A DNA stretch of 64,000 nt from Chlorobiaceae bacterium (lineage in GTDB: Bacteria; Bacteroidota; Chlorobiia; Chlorobiales; Chlorobiaceae), in assembly GCA_012972825.1 (NCBI GenBank), contig JABDHL010000032.1, positions 16,946 through 80,945 of the forward strand, in the 5' to 3' direction. Numbering within the stretch: position 1 is the first letter of the stretch; each line of letters opens with the position of its first letter. The notes beneath the pieces were generated by a model, which saw only the letters and a program-made list of their open reading frames with translations, had not been told where the DNA came from and searched no databases. This document shows positions 1 through 9,699 of the stretch, piece by piece. A program made the translations under genes and the position numbers.

Positions 1-327
1 GACCCTGAGGTCGAAGAGGCCTGCCGCCTGCTGCAGGAAAAACTTCAGACTGAAACCATCATCGTTACAAGAAGCGACAAAGGAATGACTCTGTATAATG
101 GTTCCTTTACCCATATTGCCGCCACCTCCCTGGAAGTTGCAGATGTTTCAGGTGCCGGAGATACCGTTATCGGCATTCTGGCACTGGGCGCTGCTGCCGG
201 TATCGATATTGTAACCAATGCAACCATAGCTAATATTGCGGCTGGAACGGTCTGTCAGGAGGTAGGTGCCGTTCCTGTCAGACCTGAAAAACTGATCAAG
301 GCTTATCAGGAATATCTTCAGCAATAG
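1..327 (+). CDS. PfkB-family sugar kinase, C-terminal part (RfaE/HldE domain I type)
   Basis: The reading frame is open from base 1, so the gene starts before the window; 108 residues are visible. The C-terminal PfkB signature [11 protein letters not shown], with its catalytic Asp in GAGD, lies near visible residues 51-61. The preceding VTRSDKGM stretch is typical of the ADP-heptose synthase kinase domain (RfaE/HldE domain I), which phosphorylates heptose-7-phosphate for LPS core synthesis. That sub-family call is inferred from the fragment. No nucleotidyltransferase domain follows, so this would be a stand-alone kinase. Its last 32 bases overlap the end of the convergent START-domain gene. 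Confidence 0.8.
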   Translation, partial: DPEVEEACRLLQEKLQTETIIVTRSDKGMTLYNGSFTHIAATSLEVADVSGAGDTVIGILALGAAAGIDIVTNATIANIAAGTVCQEVGAVPVRPEKLIKAYQEYLQQ

Positions 328-934
328 AGAGATGCTGCTCTATTTCCTCAGGATAAGGAGGGTTATAGGAGTCATCCTTCATGAGCGTTCTCAGATTGTT
401 CAAAGAATAGAACGGAACTTCAAACATTCCGGCATTACTGAGTGAAGAGGGAACATCCTTGCCTGGATCTAAATGCATTAAAAAGGTGATATGAACCTTT
501 CCATGAGCAGTCGGGTTAAAAACCCACATTCCTGCAGCATGACGAACCCTGTGATACTTCGGATTGTCCGGCAGATAATCAGGTTCACCCTTCATGGTAA
601 CCGCTACGGTATTTCCCCCTGCCGAAACAAGCCCTGTGCGCATAATTACCTCTCTCTCTTGAAGAGGCCAAGGGGTTTTGATTATTTGACGCACAACATA
701 CTCTACAGCATCACTTTTGTCAAGGATATGCATATCGGCAAGCTGATGAACCCAGCGATTGTAGCTGGCCATGTCGTAAAAAAGGCTGATGAGCTTTTTC
801 AGAGAAACCTGAAACTCAGCCTCTCCCTTGAAACCATGAATATCGGAACCGATAACCCTTGAAGAGAAAATCTTTATCCCTTTGTGCTCAACCCGAAATT
901 GCCAGTTCCCATCAGCATGCAGAGCAGCATCCAT
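296..934 (-). CDS. START-domain lipid-binding protein (copy 1)
   Basis: A 212-aa protein that is almost entirely one START (StAR-related lipid transfer) domain. It shows the family pattern of an aromatic-rich first half, a central Y-x-R-W stretch (SYNRWVHQL), a [10 protein letters not shown] segment and a late LMHLDPG segment. There is no signal peptide or membrane helix, so a soluble cytoplasmic protein is expected. START domains bind lipids or other hydrophobic ligands; the ligand cannot be read from sequence. It lies 52 bp downstream of a related START gene in the same direction, which suggests tandem duplication. Its 3' end overlaps the convergent kinase gene by 32 bp. Confidence 0.8.
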   Translation of the reverse strand: MDAALHADGNWQFRVEHKGIKIFSSRVIGSDIHGFKGEAEFQVSLKKLISLFYDMASYNRWVHQLADMHILDKSDAVEYVVRQIIKTPWPLQEREVIMRTGLVSAGGNTVAVTMKGEPDYLPDNPKYHRVRHAAGMWVFNPTAHGKVHITFLMHLDPGKDVPSSLSNAGMFEVPFYSLNNLRTLMKDDSYNPPYPEEIEQHLSIAEDIPDKP

Positions 935-986
935 ACTATGTTTTTTACAATGTCTTGATAAAGAAGTGCAAAAAAACAGAAAGTCA

Positions 987-1646
987 TCACTCGGTTATAA
1001 ATTTCTCATAATTCTGTATGACATCTTTGGCTGACTTCTTAAAAGGGGCTTCAATTGGAGAAAGATATTTTTCCTTCTTGACCATTTCCCTCATATTATT
1101 CAGCGTATGATATGGGGTATCGATAACGGCGATATTGGCAAGCCAGGAGGGAATTTCACCTCCGGGTTCGATATGGAGACGAAAAACAACCCTGCACTGA
1201 TTTTCTGAGATCGGTATGATATTCCATGCGCCCTCCAGCGATGGGACACGGACATATTTGTCGTTCAAAGGAAGATAATCAGCCTTGCACTCAAGTTTAA
1301 TATAAACCTCAGACGTTTCCGGATCAAGATACCCTTGTGAAAGAGTTATAATTTCACGGTCTGACACAGGCCATGGAGCAGTGACATGCTGATAGACAAT
1401 TCGTCCTTCATCTTCAGAAAGCTCCTGAAGCACCTTCATTTCCTTTGTTTTCCAAACCCACTGAGTAGCAGCATCAACATCATACAACAGGCTCAGCACT
1501 GCATGTTGGGGAGCATCGATGATTGCAATGCCGACAAACGAAAGAAAATCAGAGGTGGGCACAGGGCAGGTAAATATCTTCAGCCAGTCGTTTTTAAGAC
1601 GTAACGTACAGGATGCGTTATTGATTTTTTCAAGTAATGATGACAT
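987..1646 (-). CDS. START-domain lipid-binding protein (copy 2)
   Basis: A 219-aa START-domain protein, paralogous to its downstream neighbour. It shares the [11 protein letters not shown] segment, the W-V-W-K motif region, the [16 protein letters not shown] segment and the '[11 protein letters not shown]' C-terminal helix (the neighbour has '[11 protein letters not shown]'). No signal peptide is visible. The pair probably forms a small operon. The function is unknown beyond probable lipid or hydrophobic ligand binding. Confidence 0.8.
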   Translation of the reverse strand: MSSLLEKINNASCTLRLKNDWLKIFTCPVPTSDFLSFVGIAIIDAPQHAVLSLLYDVDAATQWVWKTKEMKVLQELSEDEGRIVYQHVTAPWPVSDREIITLSQGYLDPETSEVYIKLECKADYLPLNDKYVRVPSLEGAWNIIPISENQCRVVFRLHIEPGGEIPSWLANIAVIDTPYHTLNNMREMVKKEKYLSPIEAPFKKSAKDVIQNYEKFITE

Positions 1647-1702
1647 ATTCTACACGTTTAAAGAGTTATAAAAAGAGGGCCATTAAACATCCTGCAAAAA
1701 AA

Positions 1703-3361
1703 TCAAGGTCGACTGAGCGGCACCGTTTCAGCTATTCTGATAACTGGATCAGCACTGCGAACGAGAAACTTTATCTGACCCTCAGCACCGAAAAGCTGAT
1801 GGGCAATTTTCGACTTTACTGCGCGGACAATGTGTTTCCGGTCTCGGATAAAAGCATCTTTATCAAAGGTGATCTTTTTTGCCTTGCAGGTTTTCAGGAC
1901 AAGAGCTTCAAAACGGCTCTCTTCTGAATAATTGGCTATAAAACGATCCAGTGAAGAACGATAACCCTGCAAAGAGCTATGAGGATCGTCAAGCAGCTTC
2001 AGAGCCATTTCATCAAGAGCACCCGACTGGTAAAGCTTCTGATAAAATTCAGATAGCTTTCCTCCAGTAACCCAGAAATCAGGAATAATACCCCCCGCAT
2101 CTCTCAACGCAGTAAGCTTACTCTGCCCCTTGGTTTCCTTACCTTTAAGCGACAACACCAACGCTGGAAGAGATGAAGTCCTGTATACCGAAACTTCATT
2201 GTTTTTAAGATACAATAAACTGTCGGGATGAATAAAGAGTTTCTGGGGAAGAATATTTACCATTGATTCTTTATAATAACGCTCTCTACCTGCCAATCCC
2301 TTACGATAGACTCGCTGTATCTGTCGGCCCGAAGGAGTATAATATCGGGACACGGTAAGACGAATCGCTGAACCGTCAGCAAACTCAAGCTGGCGCTGCA
2401 CCAGTCCCTTACCAAAACTCAGCTCACCAACAACAACAGCTCTCTTGTTATCCTGCAGGGCTCCGGCAAGGATTTCGGACGCCGAAGCGCTTCCTTTATC
2501 AACAAGGACAATCACCTCACCATTTTTAAAGCCGTCATCAACAGACTTGGCGATATAACGCTCATCCTCCGCGCCGCCTGCACGGCTTTTTGTATAAACG
2601 ATCAACTGGCCTTTTGCCAGAAATTCATCAGCGACAGCAACAGCCTGTTCAAGAAAACCTCCGGGATTGCCTCTGAGGTCAAGGATGAGTCTTGCCATTC
2701 CCTGTTTTTTCAACCCGGCAAGCGCACTGCGAAACTCATCGCCTGTAGTTGCAATGAAACGACTCAAACGTATATAGCCGACCCGATCATTAATCATAAA
2801 AGCCGCATCGATACTCGATGTTGATATTTTTCCTCTGGTCACCACAAAGTCGAGAAGCTTGCCACTCAGAGGCCTGAACACTTTCAAGCGCACTTTTGTG
2901 CCTCGTTTACCTCTCAGTTTTCTAAGCACATCCTGCTGAGTTATACCAACAGCTGAAACTGAATCAATCGCAATGATACGGTCGCCGGGCGATATTCCAA
3001 CAGCAGCGCTCGGCCCGCCTGACAAAGGAGTAACAACAAGAAGGGTATCGCTGATAACGTCAAACTCTATTCCTATGCCGTCAAAATTTCCATCGAATTC
3101 TGCCTGGGAAAAAGTGACCTTTTCCGGCTCCAGATAAACCGTATGAGGATCAAGATATTCAGCCATTCCCTGAATACCGGCACCAGCCAGGCTGTCGCTG
3201 TTGACCTTGTCAACATAGAGCTCCTTCATCAATCCGTAGGCTTCAAGCATTTTTTTCTGCTGTGCAACCTGGATATCCCTGCCTCCATTGAGCCTGGTGC
3301 CGAGAAACACACCGAATACAAGCACGACAAGCATTATAACAACGGTAAGGATACGAGACAT
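1703..3361 (-). CDS. C-terminal processing peptidase, S41 family
   Basis: A 552-aa carboxyl-terminal processing protease. Residues 4-22 form one membrane anchor, which places the enzyme in the periplasm. A PDZ domain spans about 95-170 (GIGIEF and SPGDRI motifs) and the S41 protease core about 180-345. The catalytic pair is visible as Ser293 in KGSASASEI and Lys318 in SFGKGLVQ, 25 residues apart as in characterised Ctp enzymes. A long C-terminal region (about 345-552) extends past the core, as in Bacteroidota/Chlorobiota homologues. It degrades or trims periplasmic proteins from their C-termini. It is transcribed away from a long AT-rich spacer that presumably holds its promoter. Confidence 0.92.
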   Translation of the reverse strand: MSRILTVVIMLVVLVFGVFLGTRLNGGRDIQVAQQKKMLEAYGLMKELYVDKVNSDSLAGAGIQGMAEYLDPHTVYLEPEKVTFSQAEFDGNFDGIGIEFDVISDTLLVVTPLSGGPSAAVGISPGDRIIAIDSVSAVGITQQDVLRKLRGKRGTKVRLKVFRPLSGKLLDFVVTRGKISTSSIDAAFMINDRVGYIRLSRFIATTGDEFRSALAGLKKQGMARLILDLRGNPGGFLEQAVAVADEFLAKGQLIVYTKSRAGGAEDERYIAKSVDDGFKNGEVIVLVDKGSASASEILAGALQDNKRAVVVGELSFGKGLVQRQLEFADGSAIRLTVSRYYTPSGRQIQRVYRKGLAGRERYYKESMVNILPQKLFIHPDSLLYLKNNEVSVYRTSSLPALVLSLKGKETKGQSKLTALRDAGGIIPDFWVTGGKLSEFYQKLYQSGALDEMALKLLDDPHSSLQGYRSSLDRFIANYSEESRFEALVLKTCKAKKITFDKDAFIRDRKHIVRAVKSKIAHQLFGAEGQIKFLVRSADPVIRIAETVPLSRP

Positions 3362-4148
3362 GACGAGTGTTTAATTAGAGGATATGAGAGCAAACCGCTT
3401 GACTTCCGAAACACAGTTTACCTATCAGAGATCAAAATCACAAAAATTAACATCCTTCTTACCTGCTGACTGCTTCGTCCTGATGAAGCTCATCGAGCAT
3501 TGACGGCAAAGAAGGATGACACATAACTCATAAGACTACCATCTGCAATGTCAGGGAAAAAATGCAAACAACACAAAACCAGAACAGGTTAAGAACATAC
3601 AAAACAAGAGAGATGGCATTACGTAATAACCAACAACAAGAAAATATGATATTCATAATAAGCATCATTAATCCCATAATCAAAGGGATAGTGTCCACCA
3701 TAAACAGACAAAATACTTATCGTTACATATAATATTGAAAACCAATAAAGTCAATAGTAAAACGAATACTATTCTTTTTTATGCTATAGTTAATAAACAT
3801 TATAACATAGTATAAATAAATTTATCTAAACCACTATTACTTATTTTATTATAATATTATAGATATACTTATATAAAGTTATTTTTAATATGTTTTATAA
3901 TTTTTAAAATGTTATAAAAAAATAATTATAAACAACTTTTAATATATTTTTTTGTTATTAAAAATGATTTTTAACAAGAATCTTAACGAGAGTATCGTAA
4001 ATATTAAAAAACATTATAAATTGTTTAAATAACGTATGTTATCTCAAATCATCGAGTGGTTTTTATGGTGAGTAATAGAACAATAATGCAGGTATATTGC
4101 GTAACTAACGGGAAGGATATACGAAGTAACTGCTTGATGATACAGCTA
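3362..4148. other. Gene-free AT-rich island
   Basis: No supportable gene was found in these 787 bases on either strand; the few short open frames have no family resemblance. From about 3640 to 4060 the sequence is almost entirely A/T, in sharp contrast to the surrounding genes. It contains short A/T palindromes, the clearest at 3951-3975 (TTGTTA...TAACAA arms around an A/T-rich core). It probably holds the promoter of the processing peptidase at its left end. Curved or easily melted DNA, or the remains of a mobile insertion, are possible. No tRNA or riboswitch shape was recognised. Confidence 0.6.
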
Positions 4149-4625
4149 TCATGCGGGGGATTTATATTGAACAATAAGTTCGAGTTCAAGACTTGCACCA
4201 AGAGGTAATTCGGCAACTCCAACAGCACTTCTTGCATGAGCTCCCCTTCCTTCAAAAATCTCATGCAGCAGTGAAGAGGCTCCATTAGCTACAAGATGCT
4301 GGCTGGAAAAGAAGGTTTCGCTTGACACATAGATGGTAAGCTTGACAATTTTTTCAATATTATCCAACGAACCTGTCACTGATTTTATGGCTGCAAGTGC
4401 GTTGACAAGAGCAACTTTTGATGCATGAAAAGCATCATCTTTTCGAAAGTCATTGACCTTGCCTTTTCCACCTGGTTCTATCAGTTTACCATCCTTGAGA
4501 GGAAGTTGACCGGATGTGAAGACAAGGTTGCCGGAGCTTACAGCTGGCGAATACAGGCCGACTGCAGCTGGCTGTTCAGGAAGAATAAATCCCGCTTTGA
4601 TGATATTTTCTTCAATAATGCTCAT
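4149..4625 (-). CDS. RidA family protein (YjgF/YER057c/UK114, Atu1953-like)
   Basis: A 158-aa member of the RidA superfamily, which deaminates reactive enamine/imine intermediates released by PLP enzymes. The diagnostic segments are present: LVFTSGQLP near residue 34, IVKLTIYV near 94, and [14 protein letters not shown] near 131, which holds the conserved Arg that binds the substrate carboxylate. The length fits the longer Atu1953-type subgroup rather than the ~130-aa RidA proper. It is transcribed away from the divergent thiamin genes. Cytoplasmic; trimeric by family precedent. Confidence 0.88.
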   Translation of the reverse strand: MSIIEENIIKAGFILPEQPAAVGLYSPAVSSGNLVFTSGQLPLKDGKLIEPGGKGKVNDFRKDDAFHASKVALVNALAAIKSVTGSLDNIEKIVKLTIYVSSETFFSSQHLVANGASSLLHEIFEGRGAHARSAVGVAELPLGASLELELIVQYKSPA

Positions 4626-4712
4626 GAAAAACGATTGAAAAGGTTAACGTATCTGATGCCATGACGATTAATATTACTTATAGAGTGTGAAAAATCAAAT
4701 CATTTTGGCTGC

Positions 4713-5360
4713 ATGCAGCATAATAATTTCAAGGTGACTCCCCTGCCGCGCATCTGCCTGATAAGCAACGGAGAGGCTGATGCTGATCAGGGAAAAGTTC
4801 TTCTTGCTCAGCTGAATCTCCTTCCTGAGACTCTGCCCTGTATGGTGCAGATCAGAGAAAAACGCCTTGAAGCAAGAGAGCTGTTTAATCTGGCAGAAAG
4901 GGCTCGGGCAATCAAACTCCCCGCAGGCTCTCTGCTCCTCTGCAATGATCGGCTTGATATTGCCCTTGCTGCTGGGCTTGATGGCGTCCATCTGCCGGAA
5001 AACGCCTGTCCGGCAGATAAACTTCGGACTTTTGCGCCAAATTTAATCTTTGGATGCAGTATTCACTCGTTGGAAGCACTGCACATTGCAGAGCGCTCAG
5101 GCGCTGATTACCTGCTGTTCGGCCCAGTATTCGATACACCTTCCAAAAGGAGATACGGCGCTTCTCAAGGCCTTCATAAACTTGGTGAAATCTGCATGGC
5201 AACATCACTTCCAGTCTATGCACTGGGAGGCATAATACCAGACAATGCTGCTCTCTGCATGGAAGAGGGTGCTTATGGAGCGGCTGGATTATCGGTCTTT
5301 CAAGATACTGCCCGACTTGTTGAAACCCTTGAACAATTTTATAGTATCATCTGCCAATGA
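4713..5360 (+). CDS. TenI/ThiE-like thiamin phosphate synthase family protein
   Basis: A 215-aa TIM-barrel protein of the ThiE/TenI family. It keeps the phosphate-binding and barrel motifs (MVQIREK near 45, LCNDRLDIALAAGLDGVHL near 76-94, GADYLLFGPVFDTPSK near 130-146, ALGGI near 170). It lacks the GQDD-type motif that follows GVHL in true thiamin phosphate synthases and has GVHLPENACP instead. This resembles TenI, the thiazole tautomerase, more than ThiE. It is the first gene of a tight thiamin operon; its stop overlaps the next start by 4 bp (ATGA). TenI-type tautomerase is the preferred reading; a divergent second ThiE is possible. Confidence 0.8.
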   Translation: MQHNNFKVTPLPRICLISNGEADADQGKVLLAQLNLLPETLPCMVQIREKRLEARELFNLAERARAIKLPAGSLLLCNDRLDIALAAGLDGVHLPENACPADKLRTFAPNLIFGCSIHSLEALHIAERSGADYLLFGPVFDTPSKRRYGASQGLHKLGEICMATSLPVYALGGIIPDNAALCMEEGAYGAAGLSVFQDTARLVETLEQFYSIICQ

Positions 5361-5980
5361 TTCCATCTTCACCTTTTCTCTGCGTCATAACCGATGAAGC
5401 TTTCTGCCCGATTACTCTTGCAGAAGAGGCCCTCAAAGGAGGGGCCGCCATGATTCAGTTACGGCATAAAACTGCTTCAGGCAGCCAGCTTTATTCGTGG
5501 GCTGTTGAAATCCGCAAGCGCTGCCGCCAATACAACGCACTCTGCATCATCAACGACCGGGTGGACATTGCCCTGGCATGTGACGCTGACGGTGTTCATC
5601 TCGGGCAGGATGATCTTCCTGCTGCTGCAGCCCGAAAACTGCTTGGAAACAAGCGGATTATCGGGATATCCGCCTCCTGTGCGGAAGAAGCGCTGCAGGC
5701 AGAAAAAGATGGAGCAGACTATATAGGATTCGGCCATATCTATCCAACCATATCAAAACAGAAAGAGCATGCTCCCCTGGGCCCTGATAACTTACAAAAG
5801 AGCGTAGAAAGTATATCTCTGCCTGTTATTGCCATAGGAGGGATCAATGCTGAAAACGCACCGCTGCTTATCTCGCGTGGAGCTTCCGCTGTAGCAGTCA
5901 TATCGGCAGTGAGCAGGGCAAAAGAGCCCTCAAAGGCTGCGTATGAACTCCTGTGCGCCATAAAAACAGGCAGACAATGA
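5357..5980 (+). CDS. thiE: Thiamin phosphate synthase
   Basis: A 207-aa ThiE that couples HMP pyrophosphate to thiazole phosphate to give thiamin monophosphate. The canonical motifs are all present: MIQLRHK near 31, IINDRVDIALACDADGVHLG near 63-82 followed by QDDLP, GISASC near 97, and GFGHIYPTISKQ near 121-132. Its start overlaps the upstream TenI-like gene (ATGA) and its stop overlaps the thiD start (ATGA), so the three genes are translationally coupled. Two adjacent family members in one operon argue that this copy is the synthase and the upstream copy the tautomerase. Confidence 0.92.
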   Translation: MIPSSPFLCVITDEAFCPITLAEEALKGGAAMIQLRHKTASGSQLYSWAVEIRKRCRQYNALCIINDRVDIALACDADGVHLGQDDLPAAAARKLLGNKRIIGISASCAEEALQAEKDGADYIGFGHIYPTISKQKEHAPLGPDNLQKSVESISLPVIAIGGINAENAPLLISRGASAVAVISAVSRAKEPSKAAYELLCAIKTGRQ

Positions 5981-6792
5981 ACAAAGCCTATACAACCGTC
6001 CTTACCATTGCAGGATCAGACAGCAGCGGCGGAGCCGGCATACAGGCGGATATTAAAACGTTTGCCGCCCTTGAGTGCTTCGGATTATCGGTCATAACCG
6101 CCCTTACAGCGCAAAACTCGACAGGAGTCAATGCAATATACCCTCTTGACGAAACTTGCATCAGAGAGCAGTTCAGGAGCATTTCTATGGATATTGCAAT
6201 TGATGCTGTAAAAATCGGGATGCTTGGAAGTGCTGCCGCCATCAAAACCGTCTCGGCATTGCTGAGGGAACTTAAAGGAAATCCTCCCGTCATTCTTGAC
6301 ACGGTGCTCGCTTCTACCGGAGGCACCCCCCTTCTTCCACCCGATGCTATTCCCCTCATGAAGAAGGAGATTTTCCCGCTGGCCTCATTGATTACACCCA
6401 ACCTGCCGGAAGCCGCCCTGCTGACAGGCATGAAACATCCCCCGGGAACTCAGAAAGCAATAGAAAGCGCAGCGACACACCTGCTTGAAACCGGAACAGC
6501 CGCTGTATTGGTCAAGGGCGGGCATCGTGACGGTAACGAGTGCCGTGACTGTCTTCTGTACGATAATCGGTTTTTCTGGTACAGCTCAGCAAAAATCATG
6601 ACCGGCAATACCCATGGCACCGGATGCACGCTCTCATCGGCTATTGCTGCATTTATGGCCAGAGGGGAAACAACAGACAGTGCTGTTGCAAAGGCGAAAG
6701 TCTATATTGATGATGCTCTGCAGGCAGGTGCCTCATATCGTTTCGGCAATGGAAACGGTCCGCTGCATCACTTCCACCGTTTCTGGCTGTAG
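5977..6792 (+). CDS. thiD: Hydroxymethylpyrimidine (phosphate) kinase
   Basis: A 271-aa ThiD, which phosphorylates HMP and then HMP-P to the pyrophosphate used by ThiE. The N-terminal TIAGSDSSGGAGIQADIKTF block, the VLVKGGH segment and the GTGCTLSSAIAA C-terminal ATP/substrate loop are unmistakable. The start at 5977 is chosen because it overlaps the thiE stop as ATGA and directly precedes the conserved N-terminus; an upstream in-frame ATG at 5953 lies inside thiE. It is the last gene of the operon and converges on ugd with only one base between the stops. No TPP riboswitch was recognised upstream of the operon. Confidence 0.94.
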   Translation: MNKAYTTVLTIAGSDSSGGAGIQADIKTFAALECFGLSVITALTAQNSTGVNAIYPLDETCIREQFRSISMDIAIDAVKIGMLGSAAAIKTVSALLRELKGNPPVILDTVLASTGGTPLLPPDAIPLMKKEIFPLASLITPNLPEAALLTGMKHPPGTQKAIESAATHLLETGTAAVLVKGGHRDGNECRDCLLYDNRFFWYSSAKIMTGNTHGTGCTLSSAIAAFMARGETTDSAVAKAKVYIDDALQAGASYRFGNGNGPLHHFHRFWL

Positions 6793-6793
6793 G

Positions 6794-8131
6794 TCAGAAC
6801 ACCCCCCTTGAAGGGCGGCCTATGGAATGATAGATAAATCCCGACTGCTCCATAAATTCCGGACTGTAAATATTTCTGCCGTCAAAAATAACAGGATGGC
6901 TGAGATCTCTTTTAATCATATCGAAATCGGGACTGCGGAAAACAAGCCACTCGGTGAGAACAACAAGAGCGTTTGAGCCTTTCACAGCATCTTCCTGGTT
7001 CAATGCATAAAAAACCCCGTCACGTTCACCATATATCCTTCTGACCTCATCCATGGCAACCGGATCATAGAGTCTGACACTTGCGCCCTCGTTCAACAGC
7101 TCTTCAATAACCCTTCGACTTGGAGCTTCACGCATATCATCGGTATTCGGCTTGAAGGAAAGTCCCCAGATCGCAAAAACCTGACCCTCGATATCGTTGC
7201 TGTAATGATCCCTTATTTTTCTGACGATAGTGCTTTTCTGGTCATGATTAACCGCCTCGACCGCCTGGAGAATTCGTGAATGATAACCATGCTGGTGAGC
7301 TGTTCTTTCGAGCGCACGAACATCCTTGGGAAAGCATGAGCCCCCGTAACCGACGCCGGGGTAGATAAACGAAAAGCCGATCCTTGAATCAGACCCGATA
7401 CCCTTTCTCACCGCTTCAACATCAGCACCAACCCGTTCAGCGATGTTGGCAATTTCATTCATGAAACTGATTTTTGTTGCAAGCATGGCGTTTGCCGCAT
7501 ACTTGGTCAGTTCAGCTGAACGAACATCCATAGCGATGAAACGATCGGAACTGCGGTTGAAAGGGGAATAGAGAAAACGCAGCAGCTCCTTGGTCCGCGG
7601 GTTATCAACCCCGATAACTATGCGTTCGGGTTTCATGAAATCATTGACCGCATCGCCCTCCTTGAGAAACTCGGGATTTGAAACAACATCAAAATCAATA
7701 TCAGCCTTTCTTTCAGCAAGAACAGAGAGTATTTTTTCCCTGACACGGTCTGCTGTACCGACAGGAACCGTAGATTTGTTGATGACAATCCGGTACTCCT
7801 TCATAGACATGCCGATACTGTGAGCAACGGCAAGCACATGGCGCAAATCCGCAGAGCCATCTTCATCGGGAGGAGTTCCAACAGCAATAATCTGGTAAAG
7901 CCCGAAATCAACGCCCTCCTGCATATCAGAGGTAAACCTCAGTCGACCTGCCCTGATATTTTCAGCAGCAATTTCATCAAGACCGGGTTCGTGAATGGGA
8001 ATCTTACCATTATTGAGACTATCTATCTTCTGCTGGTCAATATCAACACAAAGCACATCATTACCGACTTCTGCAAAACATGCGCCTGTAACAAGTCCGA
8101 CATACCCTGAACCAAAAATGGTTATTTTCAT
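6794..8131 (-). CDS. ugd: UDP-glucose 6-dehydrogenase
   Basis: A 445-aa NAD-dependent UDP-glucose/GDP-mannose dehydrogenase that oxidises UDP-glucose to UDP-glucuronate. The N-terminal Rossmann motif [15 protein letters not shown] begins near residue 7. The catalytic cysteine lies in [13 protein letters not shown] near residue 262, and the C-terminal UDP-binding domain has [14 protein letters not shown] near 330. The length is normal for the family. UDP-glucuronate could feed the polysaccharide locus further right, but nothing here links them genetically. A lipoprotein gene lies just upstream in the same direction. Confidence 0.94.
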   Translation of the reverse strand: MKITIFGSGYVGLVTGACFAEVGNDVLCVDIDQQKIDSLNNGKIPIHEPGLDEIAAENIRAGRLRFTSDMQEGVDFGLYQIIAVGTPPDEDGSADLRHVLAVAHSIGMSMKEYRIVINKSTVPVGTADRVREKILSVLAERKADIDFDVVSNPEFLKEGDAVNDFMKPERIVIGVDNPRTKELLRFLYSPFNRSSDRFIAMDVRSAELTKYAANAMLATKISFMNEIANIAERVGADVEAVRKGIGSDSRIGFSFIYPGVGYGGSCFPKDVRALERTAHQHGYHSRILQAVEAVNHDQKSTIVRKIRDHYSNDIEGQVFAIWGLSFKPNTDDMREAPSRRVIEELLNEGASVRLYDPVAMDEVRRIYGERDGVFYALNQEDAVKGSNALVVLTEWLVFRSPDFDMIKRDLSHPVIFDGRNIYSPEFMEQSGFIYHSIGRPSRGVF

Positions 8132-8143
8132 GAATGTTAATTT

Positions 8144-8992
8144 TTATTCGATAACAACGACCAGACAGCGGGATTTCTGCCAGAAATCATTTTCATTGCG
8201 GATAAGCAGAATTGATGAAGTTTTTCCGCCCACAAGCTCATAAGAGCCAGCGGTATGAGGTGTTATGATTTTGAGGCTTGAGAGGGGCTTGTCAAAGAAA
8301 AGATCCCTTGTTTCGGTAATGTCAACTTTTTTAAAAAGATTCACATTAAAGTCGGATGCGAGACGATACTCGTTGCCGAACAACTTCTCAAGCGGATTGA
8401 TACGCACCAGAATACCTTTAGCGACAAGATCATTAAATGTCCCGGAAATGTAATATGCGGTATAGAGCTGAACTTCCTGATCCTGGATGAACCTGTCAAG
8501 CACATCGACGGTTGCCGTAAGAGATGAAATCTGCTTGTTCAGGTTCTTCATCTGCCCTTTGAGTGCCGTTACCTCACTGTCTTTGGTGTTGAGGGCGACC
8601 TTCATCTCCGAAACCAGACGGTCGAGGGATGCGACCCGATAAGAGGAGGTCCTGTTCTCCGCCTCAAGCTTCTTGATCAGATTTTTGCTTGCAGCCAGCG
8701 TGGAATCAATAAAACGGATACTGCTGCTGATATCACGACCAATCTGCTTGACATTTGTTGTATCACGCCCCTCAATCCCGGTTGAAAGACGCTCAACAAC
8801 AGCCTCTTTCTGCTGAATCCTGCCAAGATTCTTTTGAACCTGAGCAAGAATAGCCATCATTGATTCGATATGCTCCTGCCTCGGATCCTTCTTCTGCTGC
8901 TCCTGACTGCACGCCGAAAGAACCAGAAGAAATGCAAAAAATACAACCCCGGCAGCCCTGAGTCTTCTTTCACTTAAAGCCACTGAATCCAT
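8144..8992 (-). CDS. Predicted coiled-coil lipoprotein
   Basis: A 282-aa protein of no recognised family. A lipoprotein signal is visible: a basic N-terminus, a hydrophobic run near residues 14-26 and the lipobox LSAC with Cys28. Residues about 38-165 are rich in heptad-like Leu/Ile/Lys/Glu/Gln patterns and should form a long coiled coil. The C-terminal ~110 residues look globular (beta-rich). Its start overlaps the stop of the upstream hydrolase gene by 19 bp, so the two are probably co-transcribed. An envelope-anchored structural role is a guess. Confidence 0.7.
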   Translation of the reverse strand: MDSVALSERRLRAAGVVFFAFLLVLSACSQEQQKKDPRQEHIESMMAILAQVQKNLGRIQQKEAVVERLSTGIEGRDTTNVKQIGRDISSSIRFIDSTLAASKNLIKKLEAENRTSSYRVASLDRLVSEMKVALNTKDSEVTALKGQMKNLNKQISSLTATVDVLDRFIQDQEVQLYTAYYISGTFNDLVAKGILVRINPLEKLFGNEYRLASDFNVNLFKKVDITETRDLFFDKPLSSLKIITPHTAGSYELVGGKTSSILLIRNENDFWQKSRCLVVVIE

Positions 8993-9678
8993 TGTTCAAC
9001 CCCTTCTTTTGTCCCATACCACCTGGTATGCGGTGTTGGTAGATGTTCTGCATCAGGAATAGTAACATTTTCAGCCCCCTCAAGAAAACAACTTTTTGCA
9101 GGCACTATTCCATCACCGCCCACATTACCGTCATCCATAACGCTTTTGTAAAACCTGTAACACATTTTTTCGACAAAACTTCCCTCGGCATTACCCTTAT
9201 ACTTGTCACTGACAACAGAAACAACACGAAAACGAGCAAAAAAATCCGCCTGAAGGTGCTTGAATATAAAATCTGTCTTTATTTTCGCATAATATTCCTG
9301 GGTATGAAAAGGTGTTCCAAGAGTAATCAGCTTTGCAATCCGCTTTCCAGGATAATAAAGATCACCCTGAAATGGTTTTTCAAGCAGATAGACCATCGCG
9401 ACCGTCCCTCCCCCGCTGTGAGCCACAAGGGTTACGGGTTCTCCTGGAAATTTTCGCTCCATCTGCCTCACGGCAGAGTCTACTGCTTTCATGACCCTGT
9501 TAGTGGACTTTTCGGGTGAAGGTGGAAAACCTATCCAGTCAACAAGCGATACCGGAGCTATAGAGATTCTCTCTTTTGGAATATACACTGCAAGAGCATC
9601 TTTCATAATGTCGTACAGGGAGTCCCAGAAAAGCACACCCGGAATGATCACAACAGGGTTTTGCGATACGCTCTTCAT
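8974..9678 (-). CDS. Alpha/beta hydrolase, lipase-like
   Basis: A 234-aa alpha/beta-hydrolase fold protein. The nucleophile elbow is [11 protein letters not shown] with Ser88. Candidate acid and base residues lie in the [10 protein letters not shown] loop and in the [12 protein letters not shown] loop near the C-terminus. The [11 protein letters not shown] opening resembles the oxyanion-loop region of bacterial and plastid lipases. No signal peptide is seen. The substrate is unknown. Co-transcription with the downstream lipoprotein gene is likely because the genes overlap. Confidence 0.78.
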   Translation of the reverse strand: MKSVSQNPVVIIPGVLFWDSLYDIMKDALAVYIPKERISIAPVSLVDWIGFPPSPEKSTNRVMKAVDSAVRQMERKFPGEPVTLVAHSGGGTVAMVYLLEKPFQGDLYYPGKRIAKLITLGTPFHTQEYYAKIKTDFIFKHLQADFFARFRVVSVVSDKYKGNAEGSFVEKMCYRFYKSVMDDGNVGGDGIVPAKSCFLEGAENVTIPDAEHLPTPHTRWYGTKEGVEQWIQWL

Positions 9679-9699
9679 GATGCATTCAGATTGAATTGT

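Noticed and set aside
4049..4285. 78-codon minus-strand frame overlapping the ridA 3' end
   Set aside because: No domain or ribosome binding site; most of it is ridA read in another frame plus AT-rich spacer.
4626..4712. TPP riboswitch upstream of the thiamin genes
   Set aside because: The 87-base spacer has neither the CUGAGA element nor the long conserved thi-box that could be recognised by eye.
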